64,000 nucleotides of DNA, from positions 2,141,501 through 2,205,500 of the forward strand of contig JAYKKM010000350.1 in the NCBI GenBank assembly GCA_035772405.1, written 5' to 3'. The translations under genes were made by a program, and so were the position numbers. Source of the DNA: Chrysogorgia sp. JL179-B06. Lineage: Eukaryota > Cnidaria > Anthozoa > Scleralcyonacea > Chrysogorgiidae. Below are positions 1 through 10,344 of this stretch, piece after piece. The stretch's first letter is position 1. Each line of letters starts with the position of its first letter. A model generated the notes under the pieces. The model was not told where the DNA came from. It saw only the letters and a program-made list of their open reading frames with translations, and did no database searches.

Positions 1-800
1 AACCGAATATGTTCCAAAAGGTTGTTTCGAGAGTTTTGCCGATGAGGTCAGTAATGCGCGACGCCAGGGGGGATAGTGATCCCTCTACTGCAATTATAGT
101 GGAAACAACGAAACTTTTTGGAACTCAGGTTACACCTCGATATTAGGTTTTGCGACGAGACCAGCGTCGGTTTAGCGGTCAACGATCCACATTTTCGCAA
201 AACTAAAAAATCAATTAAAAAATGGATTTACCCATTCAAATCGGCTTTTTTGTTTATCAATATGCAAAACTTCGCATGCTTGAGTTTTATTATGATTTCA
301 TTGACAAATTCCTTGACCGCTCTAATTTCGACATTGTGAGATGGATACGGACTCCGCGTACATAGCACTTTCCGGCGACATTGTCGACGCTTTGGTCAAA
401 CCCGAACTCCGAGCTGAGTACGAACGTGAAAAATTTCCTTGGTTTCCCCAAGACTATGATGACGAAGTTAGGGCTTTCGATAAACGTACCCCAGGTTTAT
501 TTAAGACTGAGTTTGAAGGGGATGGGATTATTGGTTTGTGCAGTAAGATGTATTTTTGTTTCAACTACTGGAAGGCGAAGTATAGTTGTAAGGGGGTAAA
601 TAAGCGAACGAATGCGATCGACAAGGACACCTATTTGCATGTCATTCGCAGTAAAGCCACAAGTTCTGCGACAAACAGGTTTTCGTGTCAAGGGCAATGC
701 TATATTTACTTACACGCAGGTAAAAAACGCCTTTTCGTATTTTTATGGGAAGCGTAAGGTTTTGGAGGATGGCGTCAGTACCACGTATTTAGATATTTAA
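1..800 (+). pseudogene. Polinton family-B DNA polymerase, 3' remnant (copy 1)
   Basis: This is the C-terminal part of a protein-primed family-B DNA polymerase, the replication enzyme of Polinton/Maverick elements. It runs in from the left edge. The palm motif with two catalytic aspartates, MDTDSAY, is read at 341-361, and the C-terminus ends ...STTYLDI before TAA at 798-800. The same DNA recurs at 15501-16365 with only scattered differences. Relative to that copy, two short internal deletions (near 135 and 200) and several frameshifts break the frame, so no continuous protein is possible. The fragment is the end of a first Polinton copy whose remainder lies left of the window. Confidence 0.85.
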
Positions 801-1225
801 GAGGCAAAGGATAGTTTATTTTTAAGTATATGGGCAATTGAGCTGGTTATCTATAAACTTTCTAGTTGTTAGGCAAAATTATCGTGAGTATATAGCACTA
901 TGTCTGGAGAATTCCCTTTCTTCCAAAAATATTTGAAGGATATATGCTCGCTATTTGTCCATATATCGAAAAAGAACTATGTTTTCCATACAACATAGCG
1001 TGTTAGTTTTGTGGGCAGTGTTTACTACATATCCTAACACCTAGGGTGCGCAACTGACTTCACCCAAACGGCGCATGCGCATTAACTTATTTTATATTGA
1101 TATTCCACATGGGGAAAACGAGGAGTGTAGGCATGCACTATACTTTTAAGTAAGGGGTTGTTTATATGAGTCGAATTAATTAGGTAAAGGTGAATGCGTG
1201 GGTTCGAATTCGCTCGTCTAACGAT
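801..1225 (+). other. Polinton 3' flank shared with 16366-16740
   Basis: No gene is visible. The first 370 or so bases after the polymerase stop are nearly identical to 16366-16740, so the duplicated unit extends beyond the coding region. The two copies diverge just after a shared ATATGAGTCGAATTAA (about 1181 here, 16741 in the other). The last bases before 1226 are the insertion site of the HECT transposon. Confidence 0.7.
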
Positions 1226-1231
1226 GATAAG
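1226..1231. other. Left target-site duplication GATAAG
   Basis: GATAAG directly precedes the left terminus TATGGC and is repeated directly after the right terminus GCCATA at 8647-8652. The 6-bp match fixes both ends of the element to the base. Confidence 0.85.
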
Positions 1232-1299
1232 TATGGCAAGCCATATGTAGCAATATTCAACAATCAATATTCCACAAAATTATTCAATGTTCAACAATA

Positions 1300-1700
1300 A
1301 AATTCAACATTCAACGATAAAATTCAACACATAAATTGAACATTCAACACATAAATTCAACATTCAACACATAAATTGAACATTCAACACATAAATTCAA
1401 CATTCAACACATAAATTCAACATTCAACACATAAATTCAACATTCAACACATAAATTCAACATTCAACACATAAATTCAACATTCAACAAAAAAATTCAA
1501 CATTCAACACATAAATTCAACATTCAACACATAAATTCAACATTCAACACATAAATTCAACATTCAACACATAAATTCAACATTCAACACATAAATTCAA
1601 CATTCAACACATAAATTCTACATTCAACACATAAATTCAACATTCAACAAATAAATTCAACATTCAACAAAAAAATTCAACAAATAAAATTCAACAAAAT
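1300..1700. repeat. Left subterminal 20-bp repeat array
   Basis: About 19 head-to-tail copies of ATTCAACATTCAACACATAA with few substitutions, grading outward into shorter ATTCAACA units near the transposon tip. The same unit appears as its reverse complement at the other end. Subterminal arrays of this kind commonly serve as transposase binding sites; that role is inferred here. Confidence 0.9.
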
Positions 1701-1741
1701 GTCTCTCTCCGTCCCAGACCTCTTTTTGAGCAGATTACAAT

Positions 1742-3301
1742 ATGGCTGAACAAACTGAACTCGTCGAAGATACAATTCAGAATGATTATGGCGATTATGG
1801 AACAGAAAATAATAATTTTAATGTCCAAGAAGAATTACCTGCTTTCTTACAGTCAGTTCTGGACAGGGCAATGTATATTATTGATGCTAACAGTAGTAAC
1901 ATAAATGAAATACAAACATATCTTGTTGTCATTGATCGAACAATAAGCTTATTACGACTGATACTACAGGACGTCGACGAAGATGACAGACAAGAATGGC
2001 AATTAATCGAGAGTTGCTTTGAATGTATCTTAGAAAACCTGCAGAAATTTGTATCAGAACTCACACGTAGGCCTACAGCAATAACAACAGGACGTTGTAA
2101 TGTTGAGCGAACGGGAATGCCTGGGAGACCAGCGTTTCACATAGAGCCTGAAATGCTGGAAGGCCTGTTGGGTCTAGGGTTCTCACAGCAAATAATTTCA
2201 AAGCTATGTGGGGTCTCAAGGTGGACAATTTATAGAAGAATACGAGAATACAACTTGCAACATTTAACTGAATTCAGCAATTTATCCAATGCAGAGATAG
2301 ATCAAATACTGGAAGACTACATTAGTCGCCATGGAAGGACGACTGGGCAAATACTAATAACAGGGTACCTTCGTTCACATGGCATACATATACCAAGGAG
2401 AAGAATTCGTGAGAGTATAACTAGAGTCGATCCAGCTAATGCTGCACTGAGATGGGGGGCAGCTGTGTATCGTAGAAGTTATCAAGTGCCATGGGCTAAC
2501 TCACTCTGGCACCTTGATGGACATCATTCCTTAATTAGGTGGAGTTTGGTTGTACATGGGTGCATTGATGGGTTCTCAAGAAGAATAATGTTTTTACACT
2601 GCAGTTCCAATAATCTTTCTAGTACAGTTTTAAATTTGTTCCTCGATGCCATTGAAAATGATGGTGAAATTTGGCCATCCCGTATTCGTGTAGACCACGG
2701 TGTAGAAAATGTTCTTGTGTGTGAATCAATGGTAGAAACCCGAGGAGAAGGTAGAGCCAGCTTTATTGCTGGTCCATCGACCCACAATCAGAGGATAGAG
2801 CGACTTTGGCGAGATGTTTTTCGTGTGGTTTGCCACTACTTCTATTACGTTTTTTATGGAATGGAAGATTCGGGAATTCTTAATACCACCTGTCCTCTTC
2901 ATATGTTTGCATTACATCTGGTTTTTCTACCTAGAATCAATTTAGCTCTTCAAGAATTTATGGGGGCTTTTAATAACCACAAAGTTCGAACAATGCAAAA
3001 CTGGTCCCCAAATCAGGTGTGGATGAACAGCATTTCAAATCCGGAAAATCCATTGCTTAGTGGACAACCTGACCCACTGCCAGAAGGTGCCGAGTTTTAT
3101 GGCTATGATCCACATGGACCTACCCCATTTAATGACAGTAATAATAATGTTGTTGTTCCACCAATACACATTGAAAACGCCACAGAAATACAAGAAGAGG
3201 TTTTGCGAGTTATTGACCCTTTAGCACCATCTAATGAAATGGGAATAGACATATATGAAGAGGTTTTAATTTTTTTACAAAACTTGACAGGTGTTGTCTA
3301 A
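1742..3301 (+). CDS. DDE integrase-type transposase of the HECT transposon
   Basis: A 519-residue uninterrupted frame starting at ATG 1742, 40 bp inside the repeat array, and ending in TAA. Residues 140-170 look like a helix-turn-helix (GLGFSQQIISKLCGVSRWT). Residues about 250-420 form an rve-type integrase core: D259 in WHLDGHHS, D318 in RVDHGVEN and E353 in QRIERLWRD, a D-D-34-E spacing typical of retroviral-like DDE nucleases. The protein would bind the element ends and perform cutting and strand transfer in the nucleus. No N-terminal zinc finger is evident, and residues 1-115 are acidic and helical. Intact frame and intact catalytic triad make this the least decayed gene of the left region. 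Frequently annotated in aquatic animals as an uncharacterised integrase-core protein. Confidence 0.85.
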   Translation: MAEQTELVEDTIQNDYGDYGTENNNFNVQEELPAFLQSVLDRAMYIIDANSSNINEIQTYLVVIDRTISLLRLILQDVDEDDRQEWQLIESCFECILENLQKFVSELTRRPTAITTGRCNVERTGMPGRPAFHIEPEMLEGLLGLGFSQQIISKLCGVSRWTIYRRIREYNLQHLTEFSNLSNAEIDQILEDYISRHGRTTGQILITGYLRSHGIHIPRRRIRESITRVDPANAALRWGAAVYRRSYQVPWANSLWHLDGHHSLIRWSLVVHGCIDGFSRRIMFLHCSSNNLSSTVLNLFLDAIENDGEIWPSRIRVDHGVENVLVCESMVETRGEGRASFIAGPSTHNQRIERLWRDVFRVVCHYFYYVFYGMEDSGILNTTCPLHMFALHLVFLPRINLALQEFMGAFNNHKVRTMQNWSPNQVWMNSISNPENPLLSGQPDPLPEGAEFYGYDPHGPTPFNDSNNNVVVPPIHIENATEIQEEVLRVIDPLAPSNEMGIDIYEEVLIFLQNLTGVV

Positions 3302-3935
3302 AATCCACAAATAACTCTCAATATGTACCTGTAAATATTGAAGAAATTATAACTGTTGTATATGGTATGAAATATGGTATTCACTGTAACTAGATATGCA
3401 AAGATATATCTAAATTAAATGTTATTGATTTCATAATTGTGTTATATTTGCATCCGACGATTACTGTATATTTAACATATTAATGTTTTCCATTTCGTCC
3501 ACTCTGGCCATGCAGGTGGAGCGTTTATTGACTATTGCGTTTATTCCATTGAAAGTTTCAGATCCAATTTGCAATTAAAAGATGCCTGAAAACAACATAC
3601 GCTCCGCCCGTGGGCCATCGCAAATAAAATAGAAAACAGACGTAAATTGCAGTTAATCAGAGAAAAATGTATGTTATAGGCTTGGCAGGACAAAATGGCA
3701 GATAGGTTTCGTAATCCATGAACATTAACGTGCAGGCAGAATGGAGTAAAAATACCTCCAACCGTGGATCGACGTAGAATCGAGCAAAAATACCCAGACT
3801 TCAAAACCACAAAAACAAGACTAAAGCACATTCACCAAAACTCAAAAATAATTGATAAAGATTATAGTAAAATATACAAGTTATGGTAACAAAGCTTGGT
3901 TTAGAATCTCACATAACTACAATGTTTATAGATAT
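3302..3935. other. Spacer between convergent genes of the transposon
   Basis: AT-rich DNA between the stop of the + strand integrase and the 3' end of the - strand HECT gene. Only shadow ORFs are present. I see no conserved gene. Confidence 0.6.
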
Positions 3936-3941
3936 TTTATT
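3936..3941 (-). terminator. Polyadenylation signal of the HECT gene
   Basis: AATAAA on the - strand, about 127 bp past the HECT stop codon at 4068, a normal distance for an animal 3' UTR. Confidence 0.5.
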
Positions 3942-4067
3942 TAACCTGTAACAAACAAAACACAAATAATCCAGGAATAAAATCCACTTTTAAAAGTTTT
4001 TATATGCATCCGCAACAACAGTCTATAGCTAAGTACTTTATGGGTCCGAAAGCATCTGAACATTTGC

Positions 4068-5277
4068 TCAGCGGTTTCCAAAATAAGCATTACAAAATGC
4101 CATATCAAACATTTCGAATAGTTCATCCTCAGAAGGAAGTGAAATGTTATAGCCTGGGCAAGTTAAATACAGTACATTTGTGCATGTGTTTGCCTTGGGA
4201 ATAAATGACCATTTAATCGAGGAAATGGCTGTTACAAATGTAATCGATGGTTCAGTTCCAAAGCCAAGAACAGGCTCTTCATCCGTTGCAGTCACAAATT
4301 GTAGGATATGCTCAAGGGTAACATTACCTCGTTTACCACCAGCTGCTTCTCTTGCATATTTACAAAATGCAGCATACAATAGATTTTCAAACTGTCGATG
4401 ATTACTGCCATCTTCTGAAAACTTGGGTTTTAGCATATGCAGTAACGTTCTCCTTGTTAATAAAGGAGAAGCAGAGGGTCGAAAGAGATACAGGAACATT
4501 GGAAGAGCTTTCCCGATTTCACATAACCCTAACACATTGAGACCTTGAGCGAGATTGGCCAAACAGCTGGATGTTGATATTTCATTCATGAAAATGTCTT
4601 GTAGTTGGTCTTCAATGAGAAATCTTGGTATTTTCCCATTTTGTAAAACACTAAGGGTCATAATAAATCCAACAGTTTTGTAATCTTCAGAAAGATGTTC
4701 TTTTAGCCCAGTGTCAAAATACTTTCGTTTTATAGCCTGAAGACACAACCTAAAAAATTCTCTCCTCGGTCCACCAGAGTCTTGTGCATTTTCGCCATAG
4801 AAGGACACTTCAAGCGTTAGCTGAACATCTTGTCCATGTAAACCACCTATTTCCTCCATAGCAGTTCCGATGACATCGTGGCGACTTATAAGGATAAAAT
4901 TTGATTCAGTTTGCTCATCAGGATCACCTGTGTATCCATTTAATGGCTTTCCCCTAACAAGGAATTTCTGAGCGCATCGTAAAATCTCTACCGGATCGGT
5001 AATGTTCTGCTCTCGACAGTAGGCGATACAGTGATCAGTAGCTTCAGAAACTGTAGTTTTCCTGTTAGGTGCTGACCCAGGCTGTTGTGGTATGATAGAA
5101 GGGCCACCTGCAGACTGTTGTGGTACAGTAGATGGTGTCTCTTCAGGCTGCAATGTTACAGTGGAAGAAGTATTTGCAGGTTGTTGTATTGGGATTGAAG
5201 GGGTTGAAACTGAAGGATGAGGCGTTATCTCTGAGCTAGGTTGGGAAGAAAAGGTTGTGTTTGTCACTTGATCGCCA
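4068..5277 (-). CDS. HECT-domain E3 ubiquitin ligase, 3' exon
   Basis: About 400 codons open on the - strand. Residues 1-75 are a P/Q/S/T-rich linker; from about 123 to the end the protein is a HECT domain, recognised by YGENAQDSGGPRREFF and by the C-terminal active-site loop PKANTCTNVLYL, with the presumed thioester Cys at about residue 362. HECT ligases accept ubiquitin on this Cys and pass it to a substrate lysine. The closest family is the G2E3-like short HECT proteins often multiplied in fish and cnidarian genomes. There is no in-frame ATG at the 5' end; the frame meets a stop just upstream of AG acceptor candidates at about 5269-5300, so this is a downstream exon, with exon 1 at 7479-8232. 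No inactivating break was seen. Confidence 0.8.
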
Positions 5278-5454
5278 CTTTCACAAAAAGTGGTTCAACT
5301 GAAAATTTAGGAGGCTCTATTCTGATCTTGAGTTTCATCAATTCCCAGCTCCCCCGTGGCTGTTTGCTCTATAATAGATTTAATTAAAGGATTTATGGTG
5401 AAGGAAAATTTCGAGTGTTGGAATACATACATTTTAAGACCAAACCGGGACCAG

Positions 5455-5516
5455 TTGCGAAAAATGCAACTTAGCGGCCTTCCGGTAGGAATTGAACCCG
5501 CGACCCTGCGATTGCT
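5455..5516 (-). repeat. tRNA-like (SINE) remnant with a B box
   Basis: On the - strand the stretch contains CGCGGGTTCAATTCCTACCGG, matching the pol III B-box consensus GGTTCRANNCC in a T-arm-like hairpin. No A box or acceptor stem lies upstream, where the MITE begins, so it is a truncated tRNA-derived SINE or tRNA fragment rather than a gene. Confidence 0.45.
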
Positions 5517-5518
5517 AT

Positions 5519-6257
5519 TGCTTTATTTGAAAGAGCATGCAAAAATAAGACAATTTGGCCGTTTAATGTTCTAGTTGCGAAGTTATACGCAAAAATTTGC
5601 AAAATATAAATTGCTGATTCAGCAAAACGTGTGACGTCATTGGATGGGCAAGTGTGTTTATTGAATACATAACTGAAGCATAGCTCAGTTATTATGAGCT
5701 GAAGTCAAATGAAATTTTGCATACAGATAGTACATGATGAGACGCATTGAAACACACTTCAAATTTTGTTGCCAAGGTAACACTGTCGTTCCCAGGCCCC
5801 TTGCACGAATTTTATAAAACAGCTTTATTCTTGGTACTGATTAGGATAACATAATATCAGAAGTGTGTGTACTATACCTATGCATGCCTGAAGTTTACTT
5901 GCATGATAATAATTCGAAAATGATGCCCATAGATAAATGTAACTAGTTATAAAAAATCCGTATAAGGGGCCTGGGAACGACAGTGTTACCTTGACAACAA
6001 AATTAGAAGTGTTTTTTCAATGCATCTCATCATGTACTATATTTGTGCACAATTTCATTTGATTTGAGCTCATAATAACTGAGCTATGCTTCAGTTATGT
6101 ATTCAATAAACATACTTACCCATCCAATGACGTCACACGTTGTGCTGAATCGACAATTTATATTTTGCAAATTTTTGCGTATAACTTCGCAACTTGATGA
6201 GAATAGAACAGTAAACGGCCAATCGGCTTATTTTTTCATGCTCTTTCAAATAAAGCA
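5519..6257. mobile_element. Long inverted-repeat MITE in the HECT intron
   Basis: Two arms of about 280 bp (5519-5815 and 5950-6257) are reverse complements: the outer tips read TGCTTTATTTGAAAGAGCAT and its complement, and both arms contain the CAATGACGTCACACG/CGTGTGACGTCATTG block and GGCCTGGGAACGACAGTGTT. A 130-bp loop separates them. No ORF. This is a foldback-style non-autonomous element within the intron. No clear target duplication was found. Confidence 0.8.
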
Positions 6258-7144
6258 ACAAAAATTTTCGTTGCCAATGTCCTTTAACAAATACAGATTT
6301 TATCTGGCTAAATAAATCTGTAGAACTTTCCGAACTTTCAAATTAATTAATTTATTATTATCAATCTTTAATTCTTCATACAGATTACAAGCTAATTTGT
6401 TCAGCTAATTTGTTCAGCATTACAATAAATGCCGGTACCCTATAAAGGACCTTCATGCACGTAAGTTTGGACCAGGCCCTATCGGGATCGGGTGACCCCA
6501 AGGGGGGGGGGGGGAGTTGTTCTTGCAAGGATTTTCCAAAAAAGGAAACTTAGAGATCGTGAAAGGATTTTCGATTGGGCAGTTTGCCTTTTTTCGCTTC
6601 AACTTCTGGACTCACATTATATATCAGCTGCGCTGATGTAGTTGATATAGAAAATCTTAATTTGAAAAGTTCTTAATAGTTTTACGAAACGGAAATTAGA
6701 TTTACAAGCCTGTACAACTCAGTTCAGGGTGCCCCCCTGGAGCCCGATCACCTGGGTAGAGAACATGGGAGTTATGGCACTAAGGACTTTTAAAATGTAT
6801 TCATGAATCCTTACAGTTCTTTATCTTATTCCCTGGTTATAAACTAACAAATTAACAGATTAATTTGGGGTTATGGGGTTTACCCGAAAGTGTTTACCGG
6901 GGGTTGGATTTTTTACCCAAAAGTTGGCGAGGGGTGGGCCGTGGGGGTGTACCATGCACTGATGCACATATACTAATCATGCTTGAAATTTATGCTGTCA
7001 TTCTATACATTTTACAAAATAAAACTCTTTCCCATACTTCTGGCTGAAAATTGTCCATGACCACATATGTTTATGTTATATTATGAATAATAACATATGA
7101 TGCATGATTCAGAGTATATTATCAAGTATATACTTGGGTAACAG

Positions 7145-7320
7145 TGTTATGCTATCTTTATTTAGGGATATGGGAAGGGGTGGGATGGGTAGGAGGAGGA
7201 AGGGGGGTTGGGTAGGAGGAAGGAGGGGGGGTAGGGGTGGAGCAGGGGTAGGATGTGTAACACTATGTAACACTGTGTAACACTATGTAACATTGTTTAA
7301 CACTGTGTAACACTTATAAA
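7145..7320. repeat. G-rich tract followed by an 11-bp tandem repeat
   Basis: 7145-7250 on the + strand is almost entirely G, A and T with many GGG runs, a plausible quadruplex former. 7255-7315 is a short tandem of TAACACTGTGT-type units. Non-coding, within the HECT intron. Confidence 0.7.
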
Positions 7321-7478
7321 CAGTGATACAACTGAGTAAAAAATAAAATAAAATTATAAAAAACATTTTCACCAAAAATATAAAAAAATTAATTAATAAA
7401 TATTACTATATAGCCATATAATAAAACCATTCTAAATTGTGCATGGTATAATAATAAAGTGATATTTTATAACTTCAC

Positions 7479-8232
7479 CTTTCTTTTCAAAATCAAATAA
7501 GCTATCTTCAGGGTCTTCTTCGACAAGCACGCAATCAAAACCATCCCGCATCTTTAGGTAAATACATCCCTGTCCAGCGAGCAGCTTAATTTGCTGGTAG
7601 TTGTACTCACCAACACTTACAGGCTTAGTAATCCTTCTGCGATTCGCTCTCACAAACTCGAAGTCAGTGTCCGTCACTAGTGGGAATTTTAAGCGCATAG
7701 CTTCACCAAGTTTGCCACGAATATCCTTCTCACTTGCTTGCGTGGTCGTTTCAATGAAACCGCGAATAGCGACCATGTTATCAGTGAACATAACGACATC
7801 TTTGTCGCATTCGTCCAAATTCAGCAACACAAACTCGAAAACTTTATTCTTTTCTTCAAAACGAGGCTTCTTTGTTTTCGCTTCTTGGGCTGGTTTGGAA
7901 GATGTTGCTCTCAGCCGCTCTTTTTTCCCCAAACGTGAGTACAAACCCTTCGAAGAAGACTGTTGAATCATCAGCCGTGCACGATTTACCGCCGAGACAA
8001 CTACGCTATTGTGCTGACTAGTAGTAGGAGTCGAAGCTTCGCTAGTAGATGCTTGGTTTATAGTACTGACAGACTCTAGTCGTCTTCGTTCAGGCTGCCG
8101 TTGATTCAGCTGTTGTGGGGTGGAAGGGTTATTGGGCTGTTCTTCTGTTCCAGCTAGAATTGAATCGATCAAATCACCAGCTTGGTTTAAACAGTTGGAA
8201 AGTTGTCGAAGATTTGCTTTGTCGGCCATCAT
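7479..8232 (-). CDS. N-terminal exon of the transposon HECT gene
   Basis: Open frame beginning MMADKANLRQL at 8232, just inside the right repeat array, ending at a GTGAAG donor at 7478. The first 130 residues are low-complexity S/T/Q/N with a basic stretch (SRLGKKERLRA, KKPRF) resembling a nuclear signal. The last 120 are a compact domain containing FEFVRANRRRI and IKLLAGQGCIYLKM, the conserved N-terminal region that accompanies G2E3-like HECT proteins in aquatic animals. Splicing to the exon ending at 4068 removes about 2.2 kb containing a MITE; the exact acceptor is uncertain, since only one candidate (after about 5270) keeps frame. Promoter probably lies in the right array. Confidence 0.65.
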
Positions 8233-8271
8233 GTTCTTGCCTTGTTGCGGGTCTGGGTGTCTGGGCAAGGG

Positions 8272-8640
8272 TGTTGAATGTTGTTGAGTGTTGAATGTTG
8301 AATTTATGTGTTGAATGTTGAATTTATGTGTTGAATGTTGAATTTATGTGTTGAATGTTGAATTTATGTGTTGAATGTTGAATTTATGTGTTGAATGTTG
8401 AATTTATGTGTTGAATGTTGAATTTATGTGTTGAATGTTGAATTTATGTGTTGAATGTTGAGTTTATGTGTTGAATGTTGAATTTATGTGTTGAATGTTG
8501 AATTTATGTGTTGAATGTTGAATTTATGTGTTGAATGTTGAATTTATGTGTTGAATTTTATCGTTGAATGTTGAATTTTATTGTTGAACATTGAATAATT
8601 TTGTTGAATATTGATTGTTGAATATTGCTACATATGGCTT
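8272..8640. repeat. Right subterminal 20-bp repeat array (inverted)
   Basis: About 14 copies of the reverse complement of the left-array unit, then the mirrored tip sequence. Copy number differs between the two ends, as expected for arrays that expand and contract independently after or between transpositions. Confidence 0.9.
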
Positions 8641-8703
8641 GCCATAGATAAGCCTGTTTTTGGTTAACCTTTTTCATTTACCGCCGTGGACCCAAGACTT
8701 AAG

Positions 8704-8802
8704 TCGTGCTTTTGCCTACAGATTTCTGGCCCTTCGGGTTCGGGGAAGACTGTTTGGGTAAAGAGATTACTTGAGAACCTAGAGCCAAGTTGGGTGATTT
8801 AG
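8704..8802 (+). pseudogene. Polinton packaging-ATPase stub
   Basis: A short frame contains a Walker A P-loop, QISGPSGSGKTVWVKRLL, beginning near 8722. In Polintons and related viruses a FtsK/HerA-type ATPase of about 200 residues with such an N-terminal loop drives genome packaging. Here the frame ends within 30 codons and no Walker B region follows; the next ORF starts immediately. The stub begins 50 bp after the right end of the HECT transposon. It is a deletion remnant. Confidence 0.6.
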
Positions 8803-8810
8803 ACAATGAA

Positions 8811-9390
8811 ATGAAATCTGTTTTGGAAAGAGAGTATAGGTCTGAACAAGAGAAGTCCAAACATTATTCTGAAATTTTAGAGAAGTATCTTCGGTTTAAA
8901 GACAAAAGAGATTTAGAGAAGAGAGAACCGATAGCTGTAGCGCTTTCTTCAAAAGTGGTTAACGACAGTGTTCCGACAAAAACGATTAGCAAACAAGGCG
9001 TTTCGGATATAGTCGAAATTTTACCCAAAACGATTCGGTCGAAAGCGAAAATGATGCTAAAACGAATTGGTGATAATCCAGATATTGTCAATGGACCGAA
9101 CGAGGAGAACTGAAATACAAAGGCAAAGTTGTTCCCAATACAAATATTGGTGATCTTGTAGGGGACACTCGCAAATAGGACTCTGAAGGATACGAGGTAT
9201 TTACAAAAGCCCTCAAACAAATTAATATCCCTGAAGACTTAATTCGAAATCCGGACCGCCTACAACTATTAAGAAGTCAAGATAACGACTCGCCGAAAAA
9301 AAATATTGGGTCTCCATCCGTCAACGAGAAAATCTCCATCCGTCAAAAACGTAAAAAACCCGAGAAAAAATGGCTTACAGCTTTTTGAGA
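8811..9390 (+). pseudogene. Conserved Polinton-associated ORF of unknown function
   Basis: From ATG 8811 the frame is highly charged and helical (YRSEQEKSKHYSEILEKY), followed by a segment with SDIVEILPKTIRSKAKMMLK. After a stop at 9111-9113 a different frame resumes with YKGKVVPNTNIGDLV and, after another stop, FTKALKQINIPEDLI. This domain order (coiled N-terminus, then a short strand-rich C-terminal block) is seen in a recurrent unnamed protein beside capsid genes of aquatic-animal Polintons. Two stops/frameshifts make it a pseudogene. Function unknown, possibly structural or DNA-handling. Confidence 0.55.
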
Positions 9391-10314
9391 GTTATTTGCT
9401 CACCGCGAGTCAAACGCTTTTAACATGGACACGCGTTTAATCGATAAACTGTTATCGGACGTCTTTAAAATAATTGCTAAACATTTGTATGTAATTTTTT
9501 ATTGGTAATTAAGTTACGGGTTTCTGTTTGTGTAAATTTTAGTCGTATAGTTTAATAAATAAAAATTTCTTGAGTTTGAGTTAACATGAGATTATTTATT
9601 TATTTTTTGTGATTCTTTCGGTTGAATTGACGGCTCTTAAAAGAATCGTTTTATTATAGCCCCACCAGTGAATATACCGGTTGAATTTCCATATAAAATC
9701 CCGAAATGACGTCACATAGACTATCGGTAGTAAAAGTCGAAATTAAAATCAGCTGTTATTTCTAAAATAAAACATTATCGTAAGAGTTAGGGTTAGTATA
9801 TATTAGGTGGAGGGTTAGGATTAGGGTAAGGTTTGGGTTAGCCACTATGTTTTAAATTTGGGGATATTTATATGGAAATCGAGCCAATATACCTAAGTGT
9901 TTATCAAGATAACATTTGAGATTCTTTCAGGAAAAAAGGTTTAAAGGAAATAACCAGTTAGGAGCATCTGCAGCAACGTTCAGACTCAAAACCTGGAAGT
10001 GTTGGGTATACGGGCTTATGTCGCATGCAACCATCACAAACGCGTATGGCCGACCAAGGCACACGACACAACGCAAGGCACACGACGCAACTGTTGACTC
10101 GTTGAACCTGTTCCCATGCCCATCTCTCCCAACACTCCAAATGTATCTGTTGTTGACAACACGCATCAAAAACGCATGGCGTTCATTTATCTGAATGCCT
10201 ACCATGCATATTACGCATCGCAATGCTTCATTTGGATCGCTTGCTCTTTCCGTTATAACGCATCCGTTGGTTGATACAACACACAGATACTTTGTTAAAT
10301 GAGACGGTATCCTG
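9391..10314. other. Non-coding spacer before the polymerase gene
   Basis: Apart from the MITE at 9664-9900 I see no conserved gene. ORFs on both strands around 9916-10223 overlap each other and match nothing recognised. The region probably holds the promoter of the polymerase gene. Confidence 0.5.
9664..9900. mobile_element. Small MITE with telomere-like interior
   Basis: Imperfect inverted ends of about 35 bp: CAGTGAATATACCGG...TTTCCATATAAA on the left and TTTATATGGAAATCGAGCCA on the right. The middle (9788-9838) is a degenerate run of TTAGGG/TTAGGA-like words. No clear target duplication was found. Confidence 0.5.
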
Positions 10315-10344
10315 ATGGAAGATGGCCGTTGGTCGTCGCAGACA

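Larger units (their letters stand above)
1232..8646. mobile_element. 7.4-kb DNA transposon encoding a DDE integrase and a HECT ubiquitin ligase
   Basis: The two ends are inverted copies starting TATGGCAAGCCATATG and continuing for about 80 bp with few mismatches. Directly outside them stands a perfect 6-bp target duplication, GATAAG at 1226-1231 and 8647-8652. Just inside each end is a long array of the same 20-bp unit in opposite orientation. The interior holds a + strand transposase (1742-3301) and a - strand two-exon gene (4068-8232) with a HECT domain. This is a complete, class II-style architecture. The superfamily is not certain: the 6-bp duplication and D,D(34)E enzyme recall IS3EU/Ginger-type integrase-like transposons. 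The element sits inside Polinton sequence and is therefore younger than it. Confidence 0.88.

Noticed and set aside
1300..1700. CRISPR-like appearance of the 20-bp repeats
   Set aside because: Units are directly adjacent with no unique spacers and lie in an animal transposon end.
3541..3831. 96-codon - strand ORF between the transposon genes
   Set aside because: No motif and no conservation signal; probably chance.
5455..5516. tRNA gene
   Set aside because: Only a B-box/T-arm-like part is present; no acceptor stem, anticodon arm or A box.
9788..9838. Interstitial telomere (TTAGGG-like run)
   Set aside because: Degenerate, short and enclosed by inverted repeats of a small MITE.
9916..10223. 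Overlapping ORFs on both strands
   Set aside because: Mutually overlapping, low-complexity and unrelated to Polinton proteins.
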